A stretch of DNA of 64,000 nucleotides from Rhodospirillales bacterium (GCA_009691105.1 SHVU01000004.1:1-64000), one strand, 5' to 3'. Numbered from the stretch's first letter, positions 28,541 to 39,042 are shown. Made by a program: numbers and translations. Notes: a model not told the origin generated them from the sequence alone.

Positions 28541-29499
28541 CGCGATCGCGGCTGGTCCGCGCGGCGCTTGCCGGACTGGCGCTCGCGGTCGTCGGGGCGA
28601 TGCCGGTTCGCGCCGCCGACGGCCCCAAAGTCATCGCCAGCATCGTTCCGATTCATTCTCTCGTGGCGCAAGTCATGGAGGGGGTCGGCCAGCCGCACCT
28701 CTTGGTGAGCGGTGCGGCGTCGCCACACGACTACTCACTTCGGCCGTCCGACGCCGAGGCCTTGGGCAAAGCCGATGCCGTGTTCTGGGTCGGGCCCGGG
28801 CTCGAAAGCTTCCTCGCCAAATCCTTGGCATCGCTCGCCAAGAAAGCCCGCGTCGTCCCGCTCGCCACGGCCGACGGTGTTTTTGTGCTGCCGGTGCGGC
28901 GCGGCGGCGCTTGGGAGGGCGAGCGCGCCGAGGGCCAAGCGCCGCGTGGCCCTGCCGCGAGTGGTTCCGGTCCCGTCGGACGCGACATGCACATTTGGTT
29001 GTATCCGGCGAACGCACAGGCCCTGACCCGCGCTATTGCCGCGACGCTGGTGGAGGTCGATCCCGCCAACACGGCGCGCTACGAGCGCAATCGTGATTCG
29101 ACCTTGGCTCGCCTGGCGACGTTGGATCGAGATATTACCGCCGCGGTCGGACGCGTCGCCGCTCAGCCCTTCATCGTCTTTCACGACGCTTACCAGTATT
29201 TCGAGCATCGCTACGGCTTGCGCGCCGTGGGTTCGATCGTGGTCTCGCCCGAACGCGCCCCCGGCCCACGCCGGATCCGCGATCTCCGCACCAAGATCGA
29301 GCGCCTGAAGGCCAAGTGCGTGTTCCGCGAGCCGAGCTTCGACTCCGGTCTCATCGCGACGCTGGTCGAGGGGACCGACACCCGCGTCGGCGTCCTCGAT
29401 CCCGAGGGCGCGACCGTCGAGCCCGGCCCAGCCGCCTACGACGCCCTAATGCGGCGTCTCGCCGCCGGGCTTGTCGACTGCCTCGCCTCCCGTTCCTGA
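28513..29499 (+). CDS. znuA: Metal ABC transporter substrate-binding protein (ZnuA-like)
   Basis: Signal peptide; 'VIASIVPIHSLVAQVMEGVGQPHLLVSGAASPHDYSLRPSDAEALGKADAVFWVG...DMHIWLYPANA...FIVFHDAYQYFEHRYGL'. Confidence 0.87.
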   Translation: MGRHNGASLTRSRLVRAALAGLALAVVGAMPVRAADGPKVIASIVPIHSLVAQVMEGVGQPHLLVSGAASPHDYSLRPSDAEALGKADAVFWVGPGLESFLAKSLASLAKKARVVPLATADGVFVLPVRRGGAWEGERAEGQAPRGPAASGSGPVGRDMHIWLYPANAQALTRAIAATLVEVDPANTARYERNRDSTLARLATLDRDITAAVGRVAAQPFIVFHDAYQYFEHRYGLRAVGSIVVSPERAPGPRRIRDLRTKIERLKAKCVFREPSFDSGLIATLVEGTDTRVGVLDPEGATVEPGPAAYDALMRRLAAGLVDCLASRS

Positions 29500-29544
29500 G
29501 GCGGCTAGACTGAGCCCCTACGGAGTGGAGGGGGCTTACGACAC

Positions 29545-30258
29545 ATGGCGTTGGATGGAATCAAGGCGCTGACGTTCGACGTCTTTGGGACGGTCGTCGA
29601 TTGGCGCTCCTCGGTGGCGCGCGAGATCAACGCCGTTGCCAAGCGCAAGGGCTGGACCGTCGACGGCGCGGCGGTGGCCGACGCTTGGCGCGGTCTCTAT
29701 CGCCCGTCGATGGATCAAGTCGCTCGCCGCGAAAGGCCCTGGGTCAACCTCGACGTCCTGCACCGGGAAAGTCTTGAGAAGGTATTGGCGCAGTTCGGCC
29801 TGCGCGGTCTTGATGCCGCCGAGCTCGACGATTTGAACCGGGCCTGGCACCGCCTCGATCCCTGGCCCGATGTCGTTGCGGGTCTGACGCGGCTCAAGAC
29901 GAAATTTATTCTCGCGACGCTGTCGAACGGCAACGTCTCCCTGATGGTGAACATGGCGAAGCGTGCCGGGCTGCCGTGGGATGCGATCCTCGGCGCCGAA
30001 ACGGCGCGCCACTACAAGCCTGAGCCCGAGACGTATCTGTCGACCGCGGCGTACCTCGATCTCAAGCCCGAGCAATGCATGATGGTCGCGGCCCACAACG
30101 GCGATCTGATCAATGCCTCGCGGCTTGGATTTCGCACCGCCTTCGTTCCCCGCCCGGACGAACATGGTCCTGGCCAGAACCGCGATATCAAACCGCAGGC
30201 CGCCTTCGATGCGATCGCCACCGACTTGCTCGATCTCGCCCGCCGTCTCGGCTGCTGA
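29545..30258 (+). CDS. Haloacid dehalogenase type II
   Basis: 'ALTFDVFGTVVDWRSSVAREI', 'LSNGNVSLMVNMAKRAGLPWDAILGAE', 'MMVAAHNGDL'. Confidence 0.92.
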   Translation: MALDGIKALTFDVFGTVVDWRSSVAREINAVAKRKGWTVDGAAVADAWRGLYRPSMDQVARRERPWVNLDVLHRESLEKVLAQFGLRGLDAAELDDLNRAWHRLDPWPDVVAGLTRLKTKFILATLSNGNVSLMVNMAKRAGLPWDAILGAETARHYKPEPETYLSTAAYLDLKPEQCMMVAAHNGDLINASRLGFRTAFVPRPDEHGPGQNRDIKPQAAFDAIATDLLDLARRLGC

Positions 30259-30270
30259 GGATCCCGCGTC

Positions 30271-31284
30271 ATGGAATTGAAGCGCCCGTATCTTCTGTTC
30301 ATCGGCGCTGCCCGCGACGATCTCGCGGCCAAGACCGCCTATGGCGTCGCCTATTGGCGCCCCGAATGGTCCATCGGCCAGGTCCGCCTCGACGGCTGCA
30401 CGACGACGCTCGGCCTTCCCGACATGAGCGTCGAGGAAGGCGCCGCCAAGGGTGCCAAGACCATGGTCATCGGCGTCGCCAACCGCGGCGGAGCCATTGC
30501 GGACTCGTGGCACGCCCCGATGCGCAAAGCCGTCGAGCTCGGCATGGATCTCGCCAGCGGCCTGCACAACAGCCTCACCGAAGTCCCGGGGCTCGGCGAT
30601 CTGGCCAAGGGGCTCGGCCGTCAGTTGGTCGATGTCCGCATACCGGACCGCGACTTCGCCGTCGGCTCGGGCGTCAAGCGGACCGGCAAGCGTCTCTTGA
30701 CCGTCGGTACCGACGTCAGCTGCGGCAAAATGTTCACGGCTCTCGCCATCGAGCGCGAGATGCAACGGCGCGGCCTCAAGGCCGACTTCCGGGCGACGGG
30801 CCAGACCGGAATCTTGATCGCCGGATCGGGCGTCTCGGTGGACGCGGTCATCGCCGATTTCATTTCCGGAGCGACCGAATGGCTGGCCCCGGACAACACG
30901 CCGGACCATTGGGACTTGGTCGAGGGGCAGGGCTCGCTCTTCCATCCGTCCTATGCCGGCGTCACCTTGGGCCTGGTGCATGGCGCCCAGCCCGATGCAC
31001 TCGTCGTCTGCCACGAGCCGACGCGGCCCCATAAGCGCGGCATTCCGCATCAACCCTTGCCCGATCTGAAGGACTGCATGGAGCTGCACGTCCAGGCGGC
31101 GAAGCTGACCAATCCGGCGGCGCGCTGCGTCGGGTTCTCGATCAACACCAGCCGCATGCCGGCCGCCGATGCCGACGCGTATCTGAAAGCCACGGCGAGT
31201 CGCCTCGGTTTGCCCTGCGTCGATTCCGTGAAGACCGGAGTCGCGCCCATCGTCGATCACATGGGCACCCTCGGGCTTCTGTGA
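30271..31284 (+). CDS. DUF1611 domain-containing protein (DgcN-like)
   Basis: 'TVGTDVSCGKMFTALAIEREM', 'RATGQTGILIAGSGVSVDAVIADFISGA', 'VEGQGSLFHPSYAGVTLGL'. Confidence 0.85.
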   Translation: MELKRPYLLFIGAARDDLAAKTAYGVAYWRPEWSIGQVRLDGCTTTLGLPDMSVEEGAAKGAKTMVIGVANRGGAIADSWHAPMRKAVELGMDLASGLHNSLTEVPGLGDLAKGLGRQLVDVRIPDRDFAVGSGVKRTGKRLLTVGTDVSCGKMFTALAIEREMQRRGLKADFRATGQTGILIAGSGVSVDAVIADFISGATEWLAPDNTPDHWDLVEGQGSLFHPSYAGVTLGLVHGAQPDALVVCHEPTRPHKRGIPHQPLPDLKDCMELHVQAAKLTNPAARCVGFSINTSRMPAADADAYLKATASRLGLPCVDSVKTGVAPIVDHMGTLGLL

Positions 31285-31330
31285 GCGCGCGCGGCCTGTC
31301 GCGGTCCTATTAGACGTCGCGGAGGTTCCG

Positions 31331-31663
31331 ATGGCCTTAGCTGAAAAGACCTGCGTGCCCTGTCGCGGCGGCGTGCCGCGCCTTAGCCGCGACGAGGCCG
31401 AAGCCGCGGTCCGGGGCGTTCCCGGTTGGACGTTGAACGAGGACGCGACCAGGATCGAGCGCGCCTTTACCTTCAAGAATTTCGCCGCGGCCCAGGCCTT
31501 CGTTGTGAAGATCGGCGCCATCGCCGAAGCCCAGGACCACCACCCGGACATCGCTTATGGCTGGGATTATTGCCGTGTGACGTTTCAAACCCACAAGATC
31601 CGCGGCCTTCACGAGAACGATTTCATCATGGCCGCCAAGGTCAACGGGCTCGGCAGCACATAG
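31331..31663 (+). CDS. 4a-hydroxytetrahydrobiopterin dehydratase
   Basis: 'FTFKNFAAAQAFVVKIGAIAEAQDHHPDIAYGWDYCRVTFQTH'. Confidence 0.93.
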   Translation: MALAEKTCVPCRGGVPRLSRDEAEAAVRGVPGWTLNEDATRIERAFTFKNFAAAQAFVVKIGAIAEAQDHHPDIAYGWDYCRVTFQTHKIRGLHENDFIMAAKVNGLGST

Positions 31664-31674
31664 AACCGAGCGCC

Positions 31675-32295
31675 TTAGTCCATCCAGGCGTGGAACAGCG
31701 ACATCGCGCCGGCGATCAGGGCGGCGACGATGCCGAAGGTCGCGACGACCGCGAGCCCGGCCAGGACATAGCCAAGAATCGTAATGAGTCCGTCGCGCTC
31801 GATGAAGCCGATCGAGAGGACGGCGATGGCGACCGCCGACGGAATGTTGCCGACGATCGGCGGCGTCGGCAGAACGATGATCACCGCCATGACGAAGATG
31901 ACGATGCCGGCGACGCGCTCGAACACCCCGTCGGTCAGCCATTCGATTCGGGGCCGGGCGATGCGCTCGAATTTCAGGATGTAGGGCATCGCCTTGTTCA
32001 GCATCGCCTCGATATCGGTGCGGGCGAACGACCGCTGACCGAGCTTGGACGGCAGCCACGGGCGCTGATGGCCGATCATCATTTGTAAGGACAGCAGCAG
32101 GATCGGCGTTCCGCAGATCACCGACATGCCGGGGATGGTCGGAATCGAGATCGGCAGTGCCAGGATCAGCAGCAGGACGCCGAAAGCGCGATCGCTCAGC
32201 GCCGCCACCAGATCGTCGATCGAGACTCGCGTCGAGGTCCCGCCCGCAACGGCGCGCCTGAGGCGATCGGAAGTCCGTTCGGTGGATGCATTCAT
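31675..32295 (-). CDS. Exopolysaccharide synthesis protein ExoD family
   Basis: 'GVLLLILALPISIPTIPGMSVICGTPILLLSLQMMIGHQRPWLPSKLGQRS'. Confidence 0.85.
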   Translation of the reverse strand: MNASTERTSDRLRRAVAGGTSTRVSIDDLVAALSDRAFGVLLLILALPISIPTIPGMSVICGTPILLLSLQMMIGHQRPWLPSKLGQRSFARTDIEAMLNKAMPYILKFERIARPRIEWLTDGVFERVAGIVIFVMAVIIVLPTPPIVGNIPSAVAIAVLSIGFIERDGLITILGYVLAGLAVVATFGIVAALIAGAMSLFHAWMD

Positions 32296-32451
32296 GAAGA
32301 AGAGGTTCCGGAGCTGGAGGGCGAGGCAACCGGCGGTGTCATAGCACTCTTGTCTCGGAGCCGAAAGGCACCACCTGGTTCGATTGAGCGCGATGATCTA
32401 TAGTGGTTAGATGCAAAGGATGTTCCATCCTCGATTTATAGAGGGTCTAAC

Positions 32452-33096
32452 GTGTCCGATTGGCTCTCCTTCGACTGGTTCTCCTTCGACCCTGAAGATA
32501 TCTCCGCTCTTCTCGGCGTCATTTGGGTGAACTTGGCCTTGTCGGGTGACAACGCCATCGTCATCGCTCTCGCCGTCGCCGGCTTGCCAGTGGACATGCG
32601 GCGCAAGGGGATCATCTTCGGAATCGGCGCCGCCACCGTGCTTCGCGTGGCCTTCGCGCTGATCACGACTCAGTTGCTGGCCGTCATTGGTCTCACCCTG
32701 CTCGGCGGCCTTCTGCTGCTGTGGGTGGCGTGGAAGATGTGGGTCGAGGTCCGGGCCCGGGCCCGCCAAGCCGCCGACACCGCCGAAGGCGAGGTCCCGG
32801 TTCCGGCCGCGGCCAAAAGCATCACGCGAGCAATCACGCAGATTATCGTCGCCGATGTGTCGATGTCTTTCGACAATGTCCTCGCGGTCGCCAGCCTGGC
32901 CCGTGATCGACCCAGCATCATGGCCTTCGGATTGGTCATGTCGATCGCGCTGATGGCGTTCGCGTCGACCTATCTCGCCAACATGCTCGACCGTCACGCC
33001 TGGCTCGCTTATGTGGGCCTCGCGATCATCGCCTACGTCGGTGCGGACATGATCTGGGCGGGCAGCCTGGAAGTCTACGCCGTCACCCATCCCTAA
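32452..33096 (+). CDS. TerC/YjbE family integral membrane protein
   Basis: 'VIWVNLALSGDNAIVIALAVAGLP...ADVSMSFDNVLAVASLARD'; GTG start. Confidence 0.9.
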   Translation: MSDWLSFDWFSFDPEDISALLGVIWVNLALSGDNAIVIALAVAGLPVDMRRKGIIFGIGAATVLRVAFALITTQLLAVIGLTLLGGLLLLWVAWKMWVEVRARARQAADTAEGEVPVPAAAKSITRAITQIIVADVSMSFDNVLAVASLARDRPSIMAFGLVMSIALMAFASTYLANMLDRHAWLAYVGLAIIAYVGADMIWAGSLEVYAVTHP

Positions 33097-33269
33097 CCGG
33101 CCGATTCTCCACCGTCGCGCGCCGCGTCCGAATCGACCGTAGCGATTCGGCTGGGCCGTTCCGCGCGCGCGTAGGTCTGATGCTCCGCTCCAAACTTCAG
33201 CTAAACATAGAGGTAATTGCGCAGGGTCGAATAAGGCCCGCGCTTGGGGCACAACGTTGGGAGACTGCA

Positions 33270-35951
33270 ATGACAACGCGCGTGTGGCATTAGGCTGACG
33301 TCGACGTCGTTCTTCGCGATCTGCAGGCAGACCCTAAGGCCGGCCTCTCGGCCGCCGAGGCGTCGCAACGTTTACAGCGCCACGGACCCAACGAACTGAG
33401 CCACGAGGAAAAGGCTTCGCCCTGGGCGCTGTTCTTCGGCCAGTTCCAAGAGCGTCCTGATCGCTATTCTGCTTCTCGCCACCGTTCTTTCGGCGGTGGT
33501 CGGCGAATACGTCGATGCCGGCATCATCTTCGCGATCATCGTGTTCTGCGCCGGCCTGGGCTTTGTTCAGGAATACCGTGCCGAGCGCGCCCTTGAAGCC
33601 TTGAAGAAAATGCTGTCGCCGATGATCACGGTGGTCCGCGGCGGCCGCGAACAGGAAATCCTCTCGAAGGAGCTCGTGCCCGGCGACAAGATTCCGGCCG
33701 ACGCCCGCCTGGTCGAAGTCCATTCGCTGAACTGCGACGAAGCGCCGCTCACCGGGGAATCCCTCCCCGTCACCAAGAAGCTCTCGACCGTGCGCGACGA
33801 CGCGTCGGTCGGCGACCGCGCCAACATGGTCTTCACCGGAACGACCGTCACCTATGGCCGCGCCAAGGCCGTGGTGGTCGCCACTGGTATGGGAACCGAG
33901 TTCCGCAAGATCGCCCAAGAGAAATGTCGGCGATTGAGACCGAGAAGACGCCGCTTGAGTGTCGCACCGACGAAATCGGCAAGTGGCTCGGCATCGTCAC
34001 CCTCGGCGTGTGCCTGGTCGTGGTCGGCGTCAGTGTCACCAAGGAAGTCATGGCCGGCACCTTCGAGCTCGACTCGACCTTGCCGATCATTCTGTTCGCG
34101 ATCGCCCTCGCCGTAGCGGCGGTGCCCGAAGCCCTGGCCGCCATCGTCACCGGCGCGCTCGCCATCGCAATGCACGAGATGGCCAAAAAGAACGCGCTGG
34201 TTCGGAAAATGCCCGCCGTTGAAACGCTCGGCTGCACCAGCGTCATCTGCTCGGACAAGACGGGCACGCTCACCAGGGCGCAAATGACCGTGCGGCGGAT
34301 GTACGTCGGCGACCGGGCGATCGAGGTCAGCGGCGTCGGTTACGCGCCCGAGGGCCAGATCGACGCGTCTCTCGACGATGCGGCGCTCAGCCTGTTGTTG
34401 AAAGGCGGAATCTTGGCCAGCGACGCTCTGCTGGAATCGGACGCCGGACGGTGGTTTGTCAAAGGCGATCCGACGGAAGGGGCCCTCATCGTGGTGGCGG
34501 CCAAGGCCGGACTGCGCCCCGACGATCTGCGGGTGGCGTGCCCGCGGACCGAGGAATTTCCATTCAGCGCCGAGCGCAAGCGCATGACGACCATCCATAC
34601 GATGGACGACCGACGGCGATTCGCCTTCAGCAAAGGAGCGCCGGAAGTGATGGTGGACCGCTGCGCGTCGTACATGGTCGGCGACAAGGCCGTGCCGATG
34701 ACGGACGGACAGCGCACCAAGCTTCACGAGGTAAACGCCCAGATGGCGAGCGACGCGCTGCGCGTTCTTGGCATCGCCTACAAGGAGCTTCCGGCGTCGG
34801 GCGCGGCGGATGAAGCGACGGCCGAGATCGGCCTGACCTTTCTCGGCCTCGTCGGCATGATGGATCCGCCGCGCGAAGAGGCGATCGAAGCCGTCAAGGT
34901 CTGCCGGCGGATTCACATCAAACCGGTGATGATCACCGGCGACCACAAGTTGACTGCCGTTGCCGTCGCCAAGGAGATCTGCATCTATCGGGATGGCGAC
35001 AAAGTCCTGACCGGCGATGAACTCGCCGCCATGGACGAGCACGGCCTGGCCGCGGTCGTCGAGCAGGTCACTGTCTACGCGCGGGTCTCGCCCCTCGACA
35101 AGCTCAAGATCGTTCGCGCCTGGAAGGAAAAGGGCCACGTGGTCGCCATGACCGGCGACGGCGTCAACGATGCGCCGGCTCTGAAGCAGGCCGACATTGG
35201 CGTCGGCATGGGCATCGCCGGAACCGAGGTCGCGAAAGAAGCGTCCGACATCATCCTGAACGACGACAACTTCGCGACCATCGTCGTCGCCATCGAGCGC
35301 GGCCGTTGGATCTACGACAACATCAAGAAATATCTGACCTATCTGCTGCGCGCCAACATCACCGAGGTCGTCGTGCTGGGCGGTGTCGTCATGGTCATGG
35401 GAGCGGACTATCTGCCGCTGCTCCCCGCCGCGATCCTCTATATCAACTTGGCGACGGACGGCTTGCCGGCGCTGGCCTTGGGCATCGCTCCGGCCGATCC
35501 TGGCATCATGCAACGCCCGCCGCGCGATTCGAAGGAAAGCGTCTTTTCCTTCGACGTGTGCGTCCTGATCGCGCTCGGCGTCGTCATCGAATGCCCGCTC
35601 TTCCTCTGGATGTTCTTCAACAACATCGAAGACTTGGAGACGGCGCGGACGCAGGTCTTCCTGATGTTCGTCATCATCGAGTTGATCCTCGCGATGAACT
35701 TCCGGTCGCTCCGCTACAGCGTCTTGAAGGTGCCGCCACACAAATGGCTGGTGATCGCCATTGTCTGGGAATTGGCGCTGATCGTCGTGCTGCTGCAGTT
35801 CGATGCGGTCCTGGAATCATTTGGCATCGCCATGCCGACGTGGTCCGATATCGGCTTCGTCACGCTGCTCGGCTTCGGCGTCTTCCTGACGATCGAGATC
35901 GCCAAGTGGCTGCTGTGGGGCCGGAAGGCGCCAGCACCGGTACCCGCCTAA
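33270..35951 (+). pseudogene. Cation-transporting P-type ATPase (calcium-type) with in-frame TAG and two compensating frameshifts
   Basis: MTTRVWH*ADVDVVLRDLQADPKAGLSAAEASQRLQRHGPNEL (TAG 33291-33293); shift at 33447 into KSVLIAILLLATVLSAVVG; return near 33922 at MSAIETEKTPLECRTDEIGKWLG; DKTGT motif (34256-34270) intact. Confidence 0.85.
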
Positions 35952-35969
35952 GCGCCGTCGTCTTCGCTC

Positions 35970-36973
35970 CTAGCGCGAGGCGCGATCGCGCCAGGCTTTG
36001 AGCTGGAGCTGACGGTTCTCGGTGAAGGCCGGGCGATCGGCTTGGGCGACGGCGAGCGCCCGGCCGCTGCCGGCCGACATCGGCCGGTCGTTCAGGCTGC
36101 CGGCGGCTTGGCGCATGACTCGCACGTGATCGGTGACGCTAAGGACGGCGCGGGGGCTTGAGCCATCGGCCCGGGCCTGCCGGAGCCGGGAATTCAGTTC
36201 GGCGGTCCGGGTCCAATCGATCGGAACGGATAGCTTCGATTGAAGCGTGGGAATTGGCGTGGTCGCGGCGGTCGTGACCGCGGCCGTCGTCATGATGGGC
36301 GTCGACGTGGGGCGTGTCGGCGCCGGCGGCGGGGTGAGGTCCAGTTTGAGATCCAGTGCCGCGACTTTGAGGTCCGCCGTGACGGCCGGGTCGCCGGCGG
36401 CCTGAGCCCAGAATTGGAGAACCCGCGCCTGATAGACCAGGCCGCGCTCAGGATCCATGGAGTGATAGGCGCCCGCCGCGTCCTGCCAGGACTTGGTCAG
36501 GTCGTACATCTCCTTCGGATAACGCGCCGCATAGGCGACGTTGCGGACTGGGTCGAAAGCCTGCTCCAGGTTCGCGAAGGCTTCCTTGTGGTAGTAGAGG
36601 TTCACCTGCATGCAGCCCCGACATCCATATTGGTGATGCCGCGGGCCTGAAGGCCTCGGACTTCGGCGACGGCTTCTTCCTTGGTCGCTAGTAAGCGCCC
36701 CCGGCCCTCGGCCATGAACGTCCAGGGCCAGGCAAGGTTTGCCCGGCGGCCGGAGTGCCAGCGGCCGGATTCCGCCAAGGAAATGGCCGCCAGCAGGTTC
36801 TGGGGGATGCCGCCCTCGCGTTCCTGGCGCGCCGTTTGCTCGGCGCAAACATATTCATATTTATCAAATGGTTGCTTCGATCCTGGCGCGGCGACAGCCG
36901 AGCCCCAGGCGAATCCGAGGACGGCTGCTCCCGCAACGCAACATTGGCGTAATAGCCTGAATCGCACGGCCAA
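35970..36973 (-). pseudogene. Lytic transglycosylase domain protein with internal frameshift
   Basis: 'VCAEQTARQEREGGIPQNLLAAISLAESGRW...GITNMDVG' (ORF 36602..36973) continues in another frame as 'CMQVNLYYHKEAFANLEQAFDPVRNVAYAARY'; shift at the C4 (G4) run 36616-36619. Confidence 0.8.
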
Positions 36974-37283
36974 CCGTCTCCACCTCTAACCCCAGCCTCC
37001 TATAAGCAACGCGTGTGCCAAGACCGGAACGGAGGTGTGAATCTCTGTTAATCTTTGATGACGGAGAGGCTTGCGTCGAGCAGGTTGGCTACCTGTTTTG
37101 AATGATCGTCATCTGCAATCGAAAGAGAGTGACGCCCATTCCAAAGGGAATATGCCCAAAAATTTCAAATTTTCTCTTGCAAAACCAGGGACAAAACCTT
37201 AACTTGTGCGTTGCAGCATACAGATCTGACCTTCGGGGCGGGTTTGGATGCCTGATTCTTTCGACGTCTCCTCCCAAAAACTC

Positions 37284-37311
37284 GGGCCGTGCTTGCACGG
37301 CCCATTTTTTT
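37284..37311 (+). terminator. Rho-independent terminator (probably bidirectional)
   Basis: gggccgtgc-tt-gcacggccc followed by attttttt; also T-rich on the opposite strand. Confidence 0.75.
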
Positions 37312-37329
37312 GCCTGGTTTTTGGGGCCT

Positions 37330-37878
37330 TTACGTCGCGGGCGGGGTCGTGTCTCCCGGGCCCATCTGGCGCTGCATGATCACCGAGTTAACCCACCGCC
37401 CGTGCTTGTAGCCGGACGAACGTATCGTCCCGACCCGTTCGAAGCCGAGCCGGGCGTGCAGCCCGATCGAGGCGGCGTTGCCGGTATCGCCGATGACGGC
37501 GATCATTTGCCGATAGCCCAGGGCCTCGACCCGGGCGATGACTGCGCCCAGTAGAGCCGCGCCGATGCCACGGCCCCGGACCGCGTCGGCGACATAGACC
37601 GAATCTTCCAGCGTGAACCGATAGGCCGAGCGCGGCCGGTACGGCGCCGCATAGGCAAATCCCCGGACCCGGCCGTCGATCTCGGCGACGAGATAGGGCA
37701 GGCCCCGCTCGATGACGGCGGTGCGCCGCCGGGCCATCTCGGCGGTGTCGGGCGGGACTTCTTCGAAGGATCCGAGTCCGGTTTTCACGGCGTCGGAATA
37801 GATGCGCTGGATGGCGCGAAAATCCCGATCAACGGCGTCGCGAATTTTCGTTCCGGCGGTGACGGCCGTATCGCTCAC
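37330..37878 (-). CDS. GNAT N-acetyltransferase (phosphinothricin acetyltransferase-like)
   Basis: 'IYSDAVKTGLGSFEEVPPDTAEM...VYVADAVRGRGIGAALLGAVIARVEALGYRQMIAVIG'. Confidence 0.9.
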   Translation of the reverse strand: MSDTAVTAGTKIRDAVDRDFRAIQRIYSDAVKTGLGSFEEVPPDTAEMARRRTAVIERGLPYLVAEIDGRVRGFAYAAPYRPRSAYRFTLEDSVYVADAVRGRGIGAALLGAVIARVEALGYRQMIAVIGDTGNAASIGLHARLGFERVGTIRSSGYKHGRWVNSVIMQRQMGPGDTTPPAT

Positions 37879-38783
37879 GACACCCCGAGGAATTTCGCGT
37901 CGAGCCCGACGATGGCGAGGATGGCGCGTTCGATCTTGGCGACCAATCCGGCCATGGCCGGAGCCCGGGTGATGGCGATCTCGTCCATGTAGAGGGCGCG
38001 GTTGATCTCGATCTGCAACGTATGGACCCCTTCGTCGGGGCGGCCGTAGTGACGGGTCGTGAAGCCGCCCGCGTAGGGATCGTTGTAGCGAACCTTGAAG
38101 TCGAGCTCGATCAGCATTCCGGCGATGGCATCGACGATATGTCCGCCGCAGGCCGAGCCGTGAGCGTCGCCGAGAACGATGTCGACGCGGCTCGTGCCGG
38201 TATCAGCATCGGTGGGCCGGCCGACCGACGGCATCGAATGGCAATCGATCAGGAGGCACACCCCGAATCGCTGCCGCGTCGACGCGATCTGGCTTTCGAG
38301 GGCGTGGTGATAGGGCCGATAATAGCGCTCGATCCGTTCCAGGGCGTCGGCGAAGCGCAGCTTGCGAGCGTAGATCTCTTCGCCGGTGGCGACGACGCGG
38401 GCGATGGTGCCGAGCCCGGCCCCGACCCGGACGCTGCGCCGGTTCACATATCGGGGCAGCGAATCGGAGAACATCGTCGGATCGAGTTCGAAGGATTCGC
38501 GGTTCGGATCGATATAGGCCCGCGGGAAATTGGCGACGACCAGCGGCGCGCCAAGCCGGGGCGCGGCGGCGAAGATCTCGTCGATGAAGGCGTCCTCGGA
38601 GCGGCGCAGGCGGCCGATGGCGAGCGGCGAGGCGGCCAAAAACGCTTCCGGATAGTCGCGGCCGCTGTGGGGCGAGGCGAAGACCAAGGGCGCCGTTTGG
38701 ACTCGTGGCTGGAGGACCGTCACCGGTTCGGTTTCGGAGGAAGCAAGCGCGAATGCGCTGGATTGGCGAAGGGGAGGCGTCAT
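37875..38783 (-). CDS. N-formylglutamate amidohydrolase
   Basis: 'FASPHSGRDYPEAFLA', 'LLIDCHSMPSVGR', 'VHTLQIEINRALYMDE'; start corrected to MTPPLRQS at 38783 because the longer ORF runs antisense through the tRNA. Confidence 0.87.
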   Translation of the reverse strand: MTPPLRQSSAFALASSETEPVTVLQPRVQTAPLVFASPHSGRDYPEAFLAASPLAIGRLRRSEDAFIDEIFAAAPRLGAPLVVANFPRAYIDPNRESFELDPTMFSDSLPRYVNRRSVRVGAGLGTIARVVATGEEIYARKLRFADALERIERYYRPYHHALESQIASTRQRFGVCLLIDCHSMPSVGRPTDADTGTSRVDIVLGDAHGSACGGHIVDAIAGMLIELDFKVRYNDPYAGGFTTRHYGRPDEGVHTLQIEINRALYMDEIAITRAPAMAGLVAKIERAILAIVGLDAKFLGVS

Positions 38784-38953
38784 GGCAATCCGGGGCCGAT
38801 GGCGGGCTCGACGATCGCGACCGATCACGGTTCGACTGTTAGCGGGGGACCGCCGCCTTCGCAACCGCAATCTCGGGGCAGTGGTTGCCAATCTCGGGTC
38901 GAGTCGGTAAAAGCGGGGCGTCGATTCTATGCCGATTCCCGAATTTATCGAAG

Positions 38954-39028
38954 GGGCGCGTAGCTCAGCGGGAGAGCACCACGTTGACATCGTGGGGGTC
39001 ACAGGTTCGATCCCTGTCGCGCCCACCA
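38954..39028 (+). tRNA. tRNA-Val (GAC)
   Basis: GGGCGCG/CGCGCCC acceptor stem, CCACG-TTGACAT-CGTGG anticodon arm, GGTTCGATCC T-arm, encoded CCA. Confidence 0.95.
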
Positions 39029-39042
39029 TTTTTTCAGAAATA

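Noticed and set aside
29536-31551. 671-aa reverse-strand ORF
   Set aside because: Antisense to HAD, DUF1611 and pterin dehydratase genes, which have strong family signatures on the + strand.
33852-35741. 629-aa reverse-strand ORF
   Set aside because: Antisense shadow of the P-type ATPase; no recognisable motifs.
37102-37554. 150-aa + strand ORF in the AT-rich intergenic
   Set aside because: Its 3' half runs antisense through the GNAT gene and it crosses the terminator; no coding signature. Treated as a non-coding candidate instead.
38784-39029. N-terminal extension of the N-formylglutamate amidohydrolase ORF (MVGATGIEPVTPTMSTWCSPAELRA...)
   Set aside because: It is antisense translation of the tRNA-Val gene, a well-known annotation artefact; the real start is at 38783.
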